Assembly (NCBI RefSeq): GCF_000615945.1
Contig: NZ_BAMO01000004.1
Span: forward strand, 114,324-178,323
Direction: 5' to 3'
Source of the DNA: Caldalkalibacillus mannanilyticus JCM 10596
GTDB lineage: Bacteria; Bacillota; Bacilli; Caldalkalibacillales; JCM-10596
Length of the DNA: 64,000 nucleotides
The position numbers and the translations under genes are program-made. A model generated the notes under the pieces. The model was given only the letters and a program-made list of their open reading frames with translations, was not told where the DNA came from and did no database searches. This document shows, in pieces, positions 27,661-37,469 of this stretch. Position 1 is the stretch's first letter. Each line of letters starts with the position of its first letter.

Positions 27661-28059
27661 TTAGTTGAAAAATCTAGATAGCTGACCTTGAATAAGCGAA
27701 ACCTTCTCTCCAGCTCGAGCAGCAAAAAGCTCCTTCTTCAGCATTTGTCTTACTTCTTGATCTGACAAGTCCTGATTCTGTTTGTCTTTCTTAGATGGAA
27801 TGATATTCTCCTCTTGTTTCTTTAACTGATAGACTTCCTTAATCCCTGCAATATTAACCCCTTTATCTATGAGGTCCTTAATTTCAAGCAGGCGATCAAT
27901 ATCATTTAAAGAAAAAATACGTTGTTTCCCTTCATTTCTAACAGGCTTTACCAGTCCTTGTTCTTCATAGTATCGAATTTGTCTTGCCGTTAAGTCTGTA
28001 AGCTTCATCACGATACCTATAGGGAATAGGGCCATATTACGACGAATCTCATTACTCAA
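27661..28059 (-). CDS. glnR: nitrogen-metabolism repressor GlnR (MerR family)
   Basis: A 132-aa MerR-type protein with HTH KLTDLTARQIRYYEEQGLVKP (residues 20-40) and a charged C-terminal tail ending QGQLSRFF, the auto-inhibitory tail that responds to feedback-inhibited glutamine synthetase. It represses glnRA in nitrogen excess. It is followed immediately by glnA. A GlnR/TnrA box and promoter lie upstream. Confidence 0.95.
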   Translation of the reverse strand: MSNEIRRNMALFPIGIVMKLTDLTARQIRYYEEQGLVKPVRNEGKQRIFSLNDIDRLLEIKDLIDKGVNIAGIKEVYQLKKQEENIIPSKKDKQNQDLSDQEVRQMLKKELFAARAGEKVSLIQGQLSRFFN

Positions 28060-28103
28060 AAGAAACGCCTCCTTACATTCATTACTTTAATGACCATGCC
28101 TTT

Positions 28104-28153
28104 ATTCTATCAACTGTAATGGAAGGTGTCAATCTATGTCAGAATATTTAACA
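28104..28153 (-). promoter_or_regulatory. glnRA promoter and GlnR/TnrA box
   Basis: TTGACA (28132-28127) and TAGAAT (28109-28104), 17 bases apart, form the promoter. Just upstream TGTCAGAATATTTAACA (28137-28153) fits TGTNA-N7-TNACA exactly, the GlnR/TnrA consensus. Autoregulation as in Bacillus is expected. Confidence 0.85.
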
Positions 28154-28157
28154 TGGG

Positions 28158-29442
28158 TCATTCAAGAGTTAGTAGTTTCTTCTCAATCATTTGGTTTAAA
28201 GCGGTTAAGATCCCGATTTTAACATGTTCATACGTTAACCCACCTTGGACAAATCCTAAATAAGGAGGACGTATAGGACCATCGGCAGAAAATTCAATAC
28301 TAGCTCCTTGAATAAAGGTTCCTGCTGCCATGATCACTTGATCCTCATAGCCAGGCATTTCGCTTGGATAGGGAGTCACATGGGCATTTATTGGAGCAGC
28401 TTTTTGGATCCCTTGACAAAACGCAACTAGGTTTTCTGCCGAATCAAATTGAATAGATTGAATCAAGTCCGTTCTTTTATCATTCCATAATGGATTTGTG
28501 GTAAAACCAAGCTCTTCTAGCAGAGCGGATGAAAAAATAGCTCCTTTTAATGCCTCTCCCACCACATGTGGCGCTAAGAAAAGCCTGATACATTTCTAAT
28601 AATGAGTACAGGCTGGCTCCCCCTTCTAAGCCAATCCCTGGGGCTGCCAGACGAGTTCCTGCTAGCTCAATCCAATCTCTTTTCCCTACAATGTATCCGC
28701 CTGTTTTCACAAGCCCTCCACCTGGGTTTTTAATCAGGGAGCCCGCCATGATGTCTGCTCCCACTTGTGTAGGTTCTTCTTGTTCTACAAATTCACCATA
28801 GCAATTATCTACAAACACAATTAAATCTTCTCTGATCTCTTTGATTTTTTGTATCATTTCTTTTATTTCTTCTAGTGTGAAAGACGGTCGGTTGGCATAT
28901 CCTCTAGAACGCTGAATCCCAATTACTTTTGTCCTTTGGCTTATTTTGTTCTGGACTTGCTGAATATCTACGGAGCCATCCGCCATTAAATCGATATATT
29001 GATAACCAATCTGAAAATCAGCAAGTGAGCCGGGAACTCGACCTGGGTTTTGAGGATCACCAACAATTTTGTCCAACGTATCGTATGGCTTCCCAGTAAT
29101 ATAAATCAATTCATCACCTGGTCGTAACAAGCCAAACAAGCAAGTGGCTATTGCATGAGTCCCTGATATTAATTGCGGACGTACAATAGCGGCTTCAGCT
29201 CCGAATACATCGGCATAGACTCTTTCTAAAGTATCTCTTCCTAGATCATCATAACCATAGCCAGTACTTGGGGTGAAATGATGATCCCCAATCTCATGAG
29301 ATCGAAAGGAGTTTAACACCTTCCACTGATTGAATTCTACGACCTGCTTCACTTCTTTAACTCGTTGCGCTATTTTGTTTTCTATTTTCTCTACATATGG
29401 TTCTAATAATTTTCCATGACGTAAAAATTGGTACATTGACAT
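28158..29442 (-). pseudogene. ynbB: methionine gamma-lyase family PLP protein, frameshifted near 28575
   Basis: The first 300 aa (to about 28575) form the PLP-enzyme core: TGYGYDDLGRDTLERVYA, VDNCYGEFVE and SLIKNPGGGLVKTGGY, where the Lys is the likely PLP ligand. The frame is lost at QAFL; the next frame continues APHVVGEALKGAIF to the end. One extra or two missing bases explain it. Total length is about 425 aa, usual for YnbB. The order hflX - ynbB - glnR - glnA is that of Bacillus. The activity is not proven; the gene is sometimes annotated as aluminium resistance. Confidence 0.85.
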
Positions 29443-29445
29443 TGA

Positions 29446-30719
29446 TTATGTATTCTCCTCTTTGACCGGTGTCTGTATGTAATAGCCTGCCATCGTTTCA
29501 TGCAACGCATGAGTCTTTGGCAGATGTAGTTCAATTCGATACCCTTGCTTCTCCTCGTCCCATTTTTCACTTGCCACAAATCCATACTGACGGCATTTTG
29601 CAATAAGATCCCCTTTATCACTTGGGATCAGCAGATGATAAGGAAGCATCAGTTCTCGTAACTCCTGCTCTATTCTTTGTTTGAGATGTTTCATATCGCC
29701 TGACTTAAATGAGGATACATACTCGTCCTTTTGCCCTCTGAGCAGGGAAGATGCTGGTGGTAAATCAGATTTATTAAATACTTTGACCACAGGAATATGT
29801 CCCGCTCCTAATTGAGTGATCAAACCTTCCACAACCTGAATATGCTCTTCATATTCTTCATCCTGACTATCAATAATATGTAAAATTAAATCAGCTTCTT
29901 TTACTTCTTCTAAGGTGGAACGAAATGCAGCAATTAAGGTGGTTGGCAAGTCTTGAATAAAGCTACTGTATCTGTAATTAATACATCAATGCCCGATGGG
30001 AGCCGCAGTTGTTTCGTTGTCGTATCAAGAGTAGCAAATAGCTGGTTCTCCACATAGGTTTCGGCTTCGGTTAGATGGTTCAAGAGAGTGGATTTACCCG
30101 CATTTGTATAACCCACAAGAGCGATCTGCCATACATTATTTTTCTTCCGACGTTCACGAAACCTTTCACGATGGGAAACAATTTTGTTCAGGGCGGTTTC
30201 TAGCTCTGTCATCCTACGACGAATATGCCTTCTTTCTACCTCCAGCTTGGTTTCCCCAGGACCCCTTGTTCCGATCCCACCACCTAGACGAGATAAATCC
30301 TTTCCTCGTCCCACAATTCGCGGAAGCAGGTACTTGAGTTGAGCCAGCTCCACTTGAAGCTGTCCTTCTCGGGAACGTGCTCGCAAAGCAAAAATGTCCA
30401 GAATGAGCTGTGTCCGATCAACGACTTTACAAGGAATGGTGCGCTCTAAATTACGTAGCTGGCTAGGTGTTAATTCATCATTGAAAATAACCACATCAAT
30501 CTCAAGCTCTTCTACTACATTTTTTATTTCATTCACTTTTCCTTTCCCAATGTAGGAGGAGGAATCAATTCGATCTCTTTTTTGGGTCAAGGTTAAGATT
30601 GGATTTGCCTGAGCTGTTTCCGTTAATAAAGAGAGCTCTCTCAAAGAGCTCTCCACTTTTTCCTCAGATTGATGAGGGAGTATACACCCAACTAATATCG
30701 CCTTTTCTTTTTCGACCAT
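29446..30719 (-). pseudogene. hflX: GTPase HflX, frameshifted near 29962
   Basis: N-terminal HflX domain ([23 protein letters not shown]), glycine-rich linker [24 protein letters not shown] and G-domain ([12 protein letters not shown]). The frame breaks at LITDTVA; the next frame supplies [19 protein letters not shown] and the rest. One missing G in GTAGCTTT (restores DTVGFIQDLP) explains it. Corrected length about 424 aa. HflX binds the 50S subunit and splits stalled ribosomes. ATG at 30719. The break is in G3, so as written no functional GTPase is made; a sequencing error is most likely. Confidence 0.9.
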
Positions 30720-30789
30720 GAAGATCATCCTATCTTTTGTACATTTCTCTTTTGTATCGTACCAAATTCTAGTACAAGAAGCTAGTGGG

Positions 30790-31737
30790 CTATTGATTTT
30801 GTTCAAATGCGACAATATCTTGTGCAGAGAGAATCATCAGATCGTCCTTGGTATTATACGAATGGTGAAGGAGACGAACCGCATGTTCTCGAATCGCTTT
30901 CTCGATTAAGTTACGAACAAATCTAGCATTACTGAAGTTATTATTCTTCTCCCTCATTTGATCATACAATAATTGCTTGATCTTCTGCTTGGCTTGAGGA
31001 GAAAGCTGGTATTCTCGATCCTCCACCATGATTTCAGCGATAGATAGAAGTTCATGAACCGTATAATTCTTAAATTCGAGTTGAATGGGGAAGCGTGAAG
31101 GAAGTCCTGGATTCGATCGTAAGAAATAATCCATTTCACTTGGGTATCCTGCTAAAATTAAGACAAATTCATCTTTATGATCCTCCATGGCTTTGACTAA
31201 ACAATCCACCGCTTCCTTACCAAAATCCTTCGATCCCCCTCGTGCCAATGAATACGCCTCGTCAATAAAAAGAATCCCACCCAAGGCTTTTCGTACAAGG
31301 TCACGCGTTTTCTGAGCAGTATGACCAATATATTCACCCACCAAGTCAGCTCGTTCTACTTCTACTAAATGCCCCTTGCTTAGCACTCCCATTTCTTGAA
31401 AAAGCTTACCTAAGATTCGTGCCACCGTCGTTTTTCCTGTTCCTGGATGCCCCTTGAAGACCATATGAAGGGTTTGATGCGAGGCTTTTAACCCTAACTC
31501 TCTTCGACATTGTGTAATGTATAGCCAAGCATAAATCTCATAAACAAAGTCCTTTACATTTTGCAGCCCCACAAGGCGATCAAGTTGCCTCATCACTCGA
31601 TCTAAGGCTAAATGTTTTCTATGATCAAATGAATGGTGTCTCCCATTGACGATCGTTGTTGTCGCTGCATAACTTGTCTCCAAAGGAAAGGTTACGTTAA
31701 TCTGACCTGAAGATTGACGAAAAACAGGTCTACTCAA
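30790..31737 (-). CDS. spoVK: stage V sporulation protein K (AAA ATPase)
   Basis: A 315-aa CbbX/SpoVK-type AAA ATPase. Walker [10 protein letters not shown] (about 96-104), Walker [14 protein letters not shown] and sensor NPGLPSRFP are intact. Needed for spore maturation in Bacillus. It is the first gene of the spoVK-hflX-ynbB-glnR-glnA syntenic block. No anomaly. Confidence 0.95.
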   Translation of the reverse strand: MSRPVFRQSSGQINVTFPLETSYAATTTIVNGRHHSFDHRKHLALDRVMRQLDRLVGLQNVKDFVYEIYAWLYITQCRRELGLKASHQTLHMVFKGHPGTGKTTVARILGKLFQEMGVLSKGHLVEVERADLVGEYIGHTAQKTRDLVRKALGGILFIDEAYSLARGGSKDFGKEAVDCLVKAMEDHKDEFVLILAGYPSEMDYFLRSNPGLPSRFPIQLEFKNYTVHELLSIAEIMVEDREYQLSPQAKQKIKQLLYDQMREKNNNFSNARFVRNLIEKAIREHAVRLLHHSYNTKDDLMILSAQDIVAFEQNQ

Positions 31738-31816
31738 TGTCTGTCACCTCTCTTATTACGATGTATAGCATTATACGCAGGAGCCTAGAGAATGGTGAAC
31801 AGACTTTTCATCACGT

Positions 31817-33112
31817 TTATTTTCGTTTGCGCATCATATCATACGCAGAAACTGGATGCTTCACTTGGACATAAATATTCATTTGAGCATGAGGAGCGCG
31901 TTCAATAGGCTCGAAGTTTTCATCCCACATCTGGGTAATTTCTTGTTCAAATCTCGCCATACGAGGACCAAAGAATTCTACTTGATCTCCTATAGAAATT
32001 AAATTACGTTGCTGAATTTTAGCGATGCCAGTTTTTGCATCATAATCTAAAATCAAGCCCACAAATTGATATTGCTGCATTTTTTCAGGTAAACCATACA
32101 ACTGATCATTCACAGTGGGCTGTCCGAAATAAAACCCGGTTGTCATGGAGCGTTGCGCGGCTTTCAGCATTTCTTCCTTCCACTCTTGTTTAAACGTAAA
32201 TCCTTGTGGATCTTGACAATAACGATCAATGATTTCTCGGTAGGTACTTACTACCGTGGCGATATAATGGATACTTTTCATTCGACCTTCAATTTTCAGA
32301 CTGTCCACACCTGAGTCGATTAACTGAGGTAAATGTTCTACCATGCTTAAGTCTTTGGAACTCATCGTGTATGAAGTGTCCGCATATGCTTCATTCCCTG
32401 CTTCACTTAGCAAATCATAGTTCCAACGGCAGGATTGAGCACAGCCACCACGATTGGCATCTCTCGCTGTCATATGATTGGACAGTACACATCGACCAGA
32501 ATAGGAAATACACATAGCGCCATGAATAAATGCTTCAATTTCAATATTTACTCGTTCTTTCATCAGCTTGATCTCTTCAATCGAAACCTCTCGAGCAAGA
32601 ACAACACGAGGAATCCCTTCCTCTGCCCAAAACTTAACGGTTTTCCAATTCGTTATGGAGGCTTGCGTACTAATATGAATCTCCAAGTCAGGAGCTGCAT
32701 CTCTACAAGCCATCACAAGAGCTGGATCAGCTACAATCACCGCATCCACACCCACAGCATGAAGTTTTTGAAAATAGTCTTTAGCACCTTTTAGATCTTC
32801 ATTATGGGCAATAATATTTGTGGCTACAAACACCTTAGCTTGATGCTGTTTCGCAAAATCCACCCCATTTTCCATATCCTCAAAAGTAAAATTCCCCGCT
32901 TTGGCACGTAAACCAAATTGTTTTCCGCCAATATATACTGCATCTGCTCCATAGCGTATGGCAAATTTTAATTTTTCCAAGTCTCCCGCAGGCGCTAATA
33001 GTTCAGGTCTTTTTATTATAAAAGAAGAATCTACTTTCCCTTCGTTCTCCTGTATTATTCCTCTATTCTTATCTTCATCTATCGAATACATTGCTGATGA
33101 TCCCTTCATCAT
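31817..33112 (-). CDS. U32 family tRNA hydroxylation protein (TrhP-like, YrrO type)
   Basis: A 431-aa protein with the U32 domain: RPELLAPAGDLEKLKFAIRYGADAVYIGG, and EAFIHGAMCISYSGRCVLSNHM, followed by RGGCAQSCRWNY carrying the Fe-S cysteines. Bacillus YrrO with YrrN makes 5-hydroxyuridine at tRNA position 34; here too the two paralogues are adjacent. ATG ATG start behind GGAGGGG. Confidence 0.9.
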   Translation of the reverse strand: MMKGSSAMYSIDEDKNRGIIQENEGKVDSSFIIKRPELLAPAGDLEKLKFAIRYGADAVYIGGKQFGLRAKAGNFTFEDMENGVDFAKQHQAKVFVATNIIAHNEDLKGAKDYFQKLHAVGVDAVIVADPALVMACRDAAPDLEIHISTQASITNWKTVKFWAEEGIPRVVLAREVSIEEIKLMKERVNIEIEAFIHGAMCISYSGRCVLSNHMTARDANRGGCAQSCRWNYDLLSEAGNEAYADTSYTMSSKDLSMVEHLPQLIDSGVDSLKIEGRMKSIHYIATVVSTYREIIDRYCQDPQGFTFKQEWKEEMLKAAQRSMTTGFYFGQPTVNDQLYGLPEKMQQYQFVGLILDYDAKTGIAKIQQRNLISIGDQVEFFGPRMARFEQEITQMWDENFEPIERAPHAQMNIYVQVKHPVSAYDMMRKRK

Positions 33113-33129
33113 AACCCCTCCGTTCTACG

Positions 33130-34044
33130 TTAGTAGACCTGTTCTTTGAAATAAAAGCCAGTACTTAGCTTACGATTATTAGGTTGTATTGTTTTTATCT
33201 GTTCCAGCCAAATAGATACTTTCTCTTTGTATTTCTGCGGATCGACACAGTAAGTATCCATCGCTTCACGGTAAATACGCACTATTTCTGTATTGTAAGC
33301 TGTTGGTTTTAACAACCCTTCGATTTTTACGCTTTTTACGTTAGATTCAATGAATGCTGGAAGGTGTTCAATCATACAAATATCTTCGTTGCTCATGATA
33401 TGTGTACCACCCCCATCTTCATAAATCGGGTAGTGTGTAGGAGCCTCCTTCTGTTCACGAAGAAATAATGGTTCAGTAGGCTGGCATTGGTTAATATGAT
33501 CAAAATAATGACTCACCAATTGTCGTTTAGAATGAAAAATACAGGTCATTCCATGGATTTGCACTTCTATTTCCACATCCGTTTGAAGACTGATGTTTTG
33601 TACTTCTGTTAACGTCAATTCCCTAGCAACTACAGCACGCTTAATCCCTTTGTTTTTCCAAAATTCAATCGTTTCGTAGTTCGTAGAGGTCGTTTCTGCA
33701 TTCCAATGCAATTTGAAAGGAAGCTTCAACTCTTGGACTGTCATCCAAACAGCAGGGTCTCCAAACACAAGGGTATCTACCCCTATTTCGTGCAATTGCC
33801 TCAAATAATCCTCTAACTGTTCTACCGTATCGTTGTGCAATAAGCTATTCATCATCACATAAACCTTAACGTTTTTTTGTTGAGCATATTGAACAGCAGA
33901 TTCTATATCTGAGAGCTGAAAATCACCAGGAACACGAAGCCCAAATTGTTGATGACCAACACAGACGGCATCTGCACCAGCCTCAATCACAGCGGTTAGT
34001 TCATGCATATCTTTTACCGAAACCAAAAGTTCAATTTTTTTCAT
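33130..34044 (-). CDS. U32 family tRNA hydroxylation protein (TrhP-like, YrrN type)
   Basis: A 304-aa U32 paralogue. LTAVIEAGADAVCVGHQQFGLR and EVQIHGMTCIFHSKRQLVSHYF match the family, but it is shorter and lacks the CxxxC cluster of its neighbour, as in YrrN. It is the upstream partner of the YrrO-type gene, 18 bases apart. The ATG at 34044 is preceded by GAGGTGAAAG. A perfect palindrome GTGACAAATGTCAC at 34098-34111 lies upstream and could be an operator. Confidence 0.85.
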   Translation of the reverse strand: MKKIELLVSVKDMHELTAVIEAGADAVCVGHQQFGLRVPGDFQLSDIESAVQYAQQKNVKVYVMMNSLLHNDTVEQLEDYLRQLHEIGVDTLVFGDPAVWMTVQELKLPFKLHWNAETTSTNYETIEFWKNKGIKRAVVARELTLTEVQNISLQTDVEIEVQIHGMTCIFHSKRQLVSHYFDHINQCQPTEPLFLREQKEAPTHYPIYEDGGGTHIMSNEDICMIEHLPAFIESNVKSVKIEGLLKPTAYNTEIVRIYREAMDTYCVDPQKYKEKVSIWLEQIKTIQPNNRKLSTGFYFKEQVY

Positions 34045-34097
34045 CTCTTTCACCTCACATAAGTTACAGTATATAAGAGATGACACTTCACACACTG

Positions 34098-34111
34098 TGA
34101 CAAATGTCACA
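34098..34111. promoter_or_regulatory. 14-bp perfect palindrome upstream of the U32 operon
   Basis: GTGACAAATGTCAC lies between a terminator and the start region of the U32 pair. Related half-sites (TGACACTT, GTGACA) lie nearby at 34081-34101. Possible operator; no factor identified. Confidence 0.35.
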
Positions 34112-34112
34112 T

Positions 34113-34141
34113 TAAAAAAAGTACCATCAAGGTACTTTTTT
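34113..34141. terminator. bidirectional terminator after the siderophore-binding protein
   Basis: AAAAAAGTACC and GGTACTTTTTT flank a 5-base loop. Confidence 0.85.
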
Positions 34142-34148
34142 CCGAAGA

Positions 34149-35102
34149 TTATTTATGATTCTCAAATACACGAACTATTTCATCAATTGCATAACTATTA
34201 GCTACAGGAGAGAAGCCAAAGTTAAACCATTCCTTATCTCCGACTAGGTAAATCTTGTTCTTCTGCACTGCGTTCAAATTCTTCCAAATGTTGCTTTGGA
34301 TCATATCCTCATACATTTTTCTAGCTTGTGTACCATTCTCCCCGTCATCCACTTGGATAATAATATGATCAGGGTTGTATTCAGGTAACATTTCTAAAGA
34401 AATGGATACACTACCTTCATCTGCTGGATAAGCACTCACTGGCTTTAGTCCAAGCTCTCTATGAATAATGCTTCCCCTACTTGACTGCTCCCCTAATACA
34501 TAAACAGCTTTGGACATAACTCTCATATAGAGGACCGTTTCATCTCCGACAATAGCATGGAGCTTTTGCTTTGCTTCATCTGTTTTTCGTTCGTACTCTT
34601 GGATCACTTGTTCCGCCTTTTCGAATTTACCAAGAGCCTGTCCCATTTCCCTAAGTTCATCACGCCAATCATCATGGTCTGGTAACAAAACCGTAGGGGC
34701 TATTTTTGACAATTGATCATAGCTTTTCTCATCTCGCCAAGTGGGGGCAAGAATGAGATCAGGTTCAGCCTCTAGCATCGCTTCAAAGCTAGCACCATCA
34801 ACACTCCCCAATTTCATCACATCTTGAAATGCTGGGTGAAGATAGGCAGGAAATTCTTCATGATAGTTTTCTGCAGCTACAGGAATGACACCAAGCGCAT
34901 ATAGAAATTCAGGATACGTAACAGACGTGCCAATGATTCTCTTCTCTGGATTCTGTTGCTTTTCTACCTCATTACTCTCATTCTTCACTTCTTGGTTATG
35001 GTCCATTGTCCCTGTAGATTCATTGCTAGTGGCTCCACAAGCTGACATCACCAATAATATAAACATGATAATCCCTGTTTGTAACATTTTTGTATGTTTC
35101 AT
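34149..35102 (-). CDS. iron-siderophore substrate-binding lipoprotein
   Basis: A 317-aa lipoprotein with lipobox VMSAC and a FecB-type fold (IGTSVTYPEFLYALGVIPVA; LEAEPDLILAPTWRDE). The same stretches recur in the C-terminal domain of the AraC-type protein at 37470-39161, implying a shared ligand. A strong Fur box (35130-35153) lies upstream. No permease or ATPase accompanies it, so it must feed a transporter encoded elsewhere. Complete. Confidence 0.9.
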   Translation of the reverse strand: MKHTKMLQTGIIMFILLVMSACGATSNESTGTMDHNQEVKNESNEVEKQQNPEKRIIGTSVTYPEFLYALGVIPVAAENYHEEFPAYLHPAFQDVMKLGSVDGASFEAMLEAEPDLILAPTWRDEKSYDQLSKIAPTVLLPDHDDWRDELREMGQALGKFEKAEQVIQEYERKTDEAKQKLHAIVGDETVLYMRVMSKAVYVLGEQSSRGSIIHRELGLKPVSAYPADEGSVSISLEMLPEYNPDHIIIQVDDGENGTQARKMYEDMIQSNIWKNLNAVQKNKIYLVGDKEWFNFGFSPVANSYAIDEIVRVFENHK

Positions 35103-35129
35103 TTGTTTTTTGTGCCTCCATGTTTTGAT

Positions 35130-35153
35130 TAATAATAATTCTCATTCTCATTA
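35130..35153. promoter_or_regulatory. Fur-box-like site upstream of the siderophore-binding protein
   Basis: AATAATAATTCTCATTCTCA followed by TTAT closely resembles the sites at 8157 and 14239, with a TAAT/ATTCTCATTCTCATTA pattern. Predicts iron repression of the 34149 gene. Confidence 0.7.
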
Positions 35154-35249
35154 TAAAGGGAGAATGTTGTTTACTGTATAGAGGATTGGGAATAATACAT
35201 TGGATTTTGGGGAATTATTGCGATCTTAAATGTTGTAATTGATCACTGC

Positions 35250-36212
35250 TTATGAGCAGTAAAAGCATAATCTTTCTTGTAAAACTTCTAAGACTTCTTC
35301 TGGCACTTCCCTGACCTTGATATCATCACCTAGGAAAAGTAGCCAATTTGTTATTTCCTTTACTTCTTCTGAATTATTAACATCAATAAAAGTCTTTAGA
35401 ATGGCTGTGGTTTGGTAAGGATTCGTATAGGAAATAGAAACTTTTAAAGGATGGTATTTTTTGAACTGGGCAATCGCCTTTGGACCAAGTTCAAAGACTA
35501 GGTTCATTCCTTCTTCCTGCTTACTTAGTTTTTCTAAAATCTTTTTCTTACTTATTCTTTTTTCCCCAGGGAAGGGTTTTACATTGGTAAGATTGTCGAC
35601 AGGAAAAAATTTCCTCTTTTCTTCCTTTAAGTAAAATCCTTCAATTATCCATTGGCTTTTTTCACGATAAAGGTGCAAGAGATAAATTGGATAAGACTTT
35701 ATTACCTTCTCTTCTTTGATGGTAATCAATAAATAACGATTCAAAAGAAGGATTTGGATAAGTTTTTCTAACATCGAATGGGGAAGGTCTGATAGATCAA
35801 GTAGGTCGGGATTATTTGGGTTGGTTCCTTCAAAAAGCAAGATTTGATTTAAAAGAACAAGATCATCTTGCTGATTTTCTGAAATGAGGCCTAGTAATTT
35901 TTCAGTTAAAGACTGACGACTCTTTAGATACGGGAGCTGTTGATTTTTTGTGGCCATAAAGGCAATAAAAAGAGCTTTGATCTCATTATCGGTAAAGCGA
36001 ACCGTAGGCAGAACGGAGTTGTTCATGACAAAATAGCCTCCATCCCTTCCAACTTCAGCGACAAGAGGCATCCCCATGGCTTCAATTTCTCTGATATCTC
36101 TTATAGCTGTCGAACGAGAGATATTAAACTCTCGCATGATTTCAGAGATTGTAAAGTTGGCGCGGTTGTTAATATACCGCATGATGATATTAATCCGTTC
36201 AACTTTTTTCAT
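35250..36212 (-). CDS. HTH/WYL transcriptional regulator
   Basis: A 320-aa YafY-type regulator: HTH at residues 15-60 (TISEIMREFNISRSTAIRDI), and a WYL-like domain at 165-240 (YPIYLLHLYREKSQWIIEGFY). It is divergent from a GyrI-like effector-binding protein and a DHFR-like gene, which it probably controls. Complete. Confidence 0.85.
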   Translation of the reverse strand: MKKVERINIIMRYINNRANFTISEIMREFNISRSTAIRDIREIEAMGMPLVAEVGRDGGYFVMNNSVLPTVRFTDNEIKALFIAFMATKNQQLPYLKSRQSLTEKLLGLISENQQDDLVLLNQILLFEGTNPNNPDLLDLSDLPHSMLEKLIQILLLNRYLLITIKEEKVIKSYPIYLLHLYREKSQWIIEGFYLKEEKRKFFPVDNLTNVKPFPGEKRISKKKILEKLSKQEEGMNLVFELGPKAIAQFKKYHPLKVSISYTNPYQTTAILKTFIDVNNSEEVKEITNWLLFLGDDIKVREVPEEVLEVLQERLCFYCS

Positions 36213-36321
36213 CGGACCTCCTAAACAGTATCATTTTTTGACATGATTTAAGATTATTATAAACCTATCAAGTGAAAAGACAAATCATTTGATAAATTTA
36301 TAAAAAAGGATGGTTTTGAAT

Positions 36322-36801
36322 ATGGTTGATTATACCCTAGAAGAAAAAAACAGCTTTACCGTTTTAGGTTTGGGAACTGAGCTTAAGAGCGATTACACAG
36401 ACTATGCTGGCATAAACAAGGAAAAGGAAGACTTTTGGCAGGCTGTTAAACAAGATGGAAAGCTTGACACTTTAAAAGCCATAGCCACAAATGACTATAT
36501 TTTTGCCGTGAATGAAGCGGTGAATAACAAGATGATGCATTATGCTGGTGTCATGACAGAAGCATCGGTATCAGAAGAATCCAGAGTCATCCAATTTCCT
36601 AAAGGGGAATACCTAGTTGTTAAGGGGGAAGGAAAAACGTTTAATGAATTGAGTAATAAGCTTACTGTCATTGCCTTTGGTCAAGTCTTACCAGAAGCAA
36701 AGGATTTTGCCTATGTTGGCGGTCCAAATGCATCGGTTGAGATGGGGCAGCGAAACGGCTTAGTATTTGGTGAAATGTGGATTCCTGTTGTTAGGAAATA
36801 A
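36322..36801 (+). CDS. GyrI-like effector-binding domain protein
   Basis: A 159-aa stand-alone GyrI-like/AraC effector-binding domain. DYAGINKEKEDFWQAV and NAVEMGQRNGLVFGEMWIPV style C-terminus match the small-molecule-binding family; no DNA-binding part is present. It follows a divergent WYL regulator, and may sequester or deliver its ligand. ATG at 36322 behind AAGGATGG. Confidence 0.75.
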   Translation: MVDYTLEEKNSFTVLGLGTELKSDYTDYAGINKEKEDFWQAVKQDGKLDTLKAIATNDYIFAVNEAVNNKMMHYAGVMTEASVSEESRVIQFPKGEYLVVKGEGKTFNELSNKLTVIAFGQVLPEAKDFAYVGGPNASVEMGQRNGLVFGEMWIPVVRK

Positions 36802-36824
36802 ACAGATAAAACGAGGAAGAAAAT

Positions 36825-37390
36825 ATGACCAATAACGTAAGACCAAGAAGAATAATTTTAGATTTAGCTGTAACTTTAGATGGTTTTATCGAAGGGAAAA
36901 ATGGGGAAGTTGATTGGTGTATCATGGATCTGAGATGAGCTTTATTGATTTTTTAAATCAAGTTGATACTATTTTATATGGAAGAAAAAGCTACGATTTA
37001 TGGGGACAATTTACTCCAGAAATTAAAGTAGCTGATACTGAAAAAGAAATTTGGGAATTGGTTCATAGTAAAGAAAAATATGTGTTTTCCAGAACGCAAA
37101 GGACGGATAATAAAGCAATATTCATAAATGATAATATTCTTGAAGAAGTAAATAAATTAAAGAATAAGCCTGGTAAAGACATCTGGTTATATGGTGGAGC
37201 AAGTCTAATAACAACTTTTATCAATTTAGGGCTTGTTGATGAATTTAGATTATCTGTTCATCCTGTTATTTTGGGAGAAGGAAAACCGTTGTTTATTGGT
37301 ATAAAACAGAGGTTGAATTTAAAAATGGTTAATACAAGAACGTTCTCCTCTGGCGTTGTGCAACTAATATACCATTTGAATGAGAATTAA
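36825..37390 (+). pseudogene. dihydrofolate-reductase/RibD C-terminal family protein, frameshifted near 36930
   Basis: The frame from ATG 36825 reads RRIILDLAVTLDGFIEGKNGEVDW, then breaks at CIMDLR. The next frame gives MSFIDFLNQVDTILYGRKSYDLWG and continues to 37390. One missing C (GATCCTGAG to GATCTGAG) joins them as CIMDPEMSFIDFL. The corrected protein of about 188 aa resembles YyaP/YwjB. Function unknown; it follows the GyrI-like gene on the same strand. Confidence 0.75.
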
Positions 37391-37469
37391 AATATTGCAC
37401 ATTCATAAATAAAATACAATAAATATCAATATCAGATACTCTATTCTTCACTGGTTTTCCTTCGATCTT

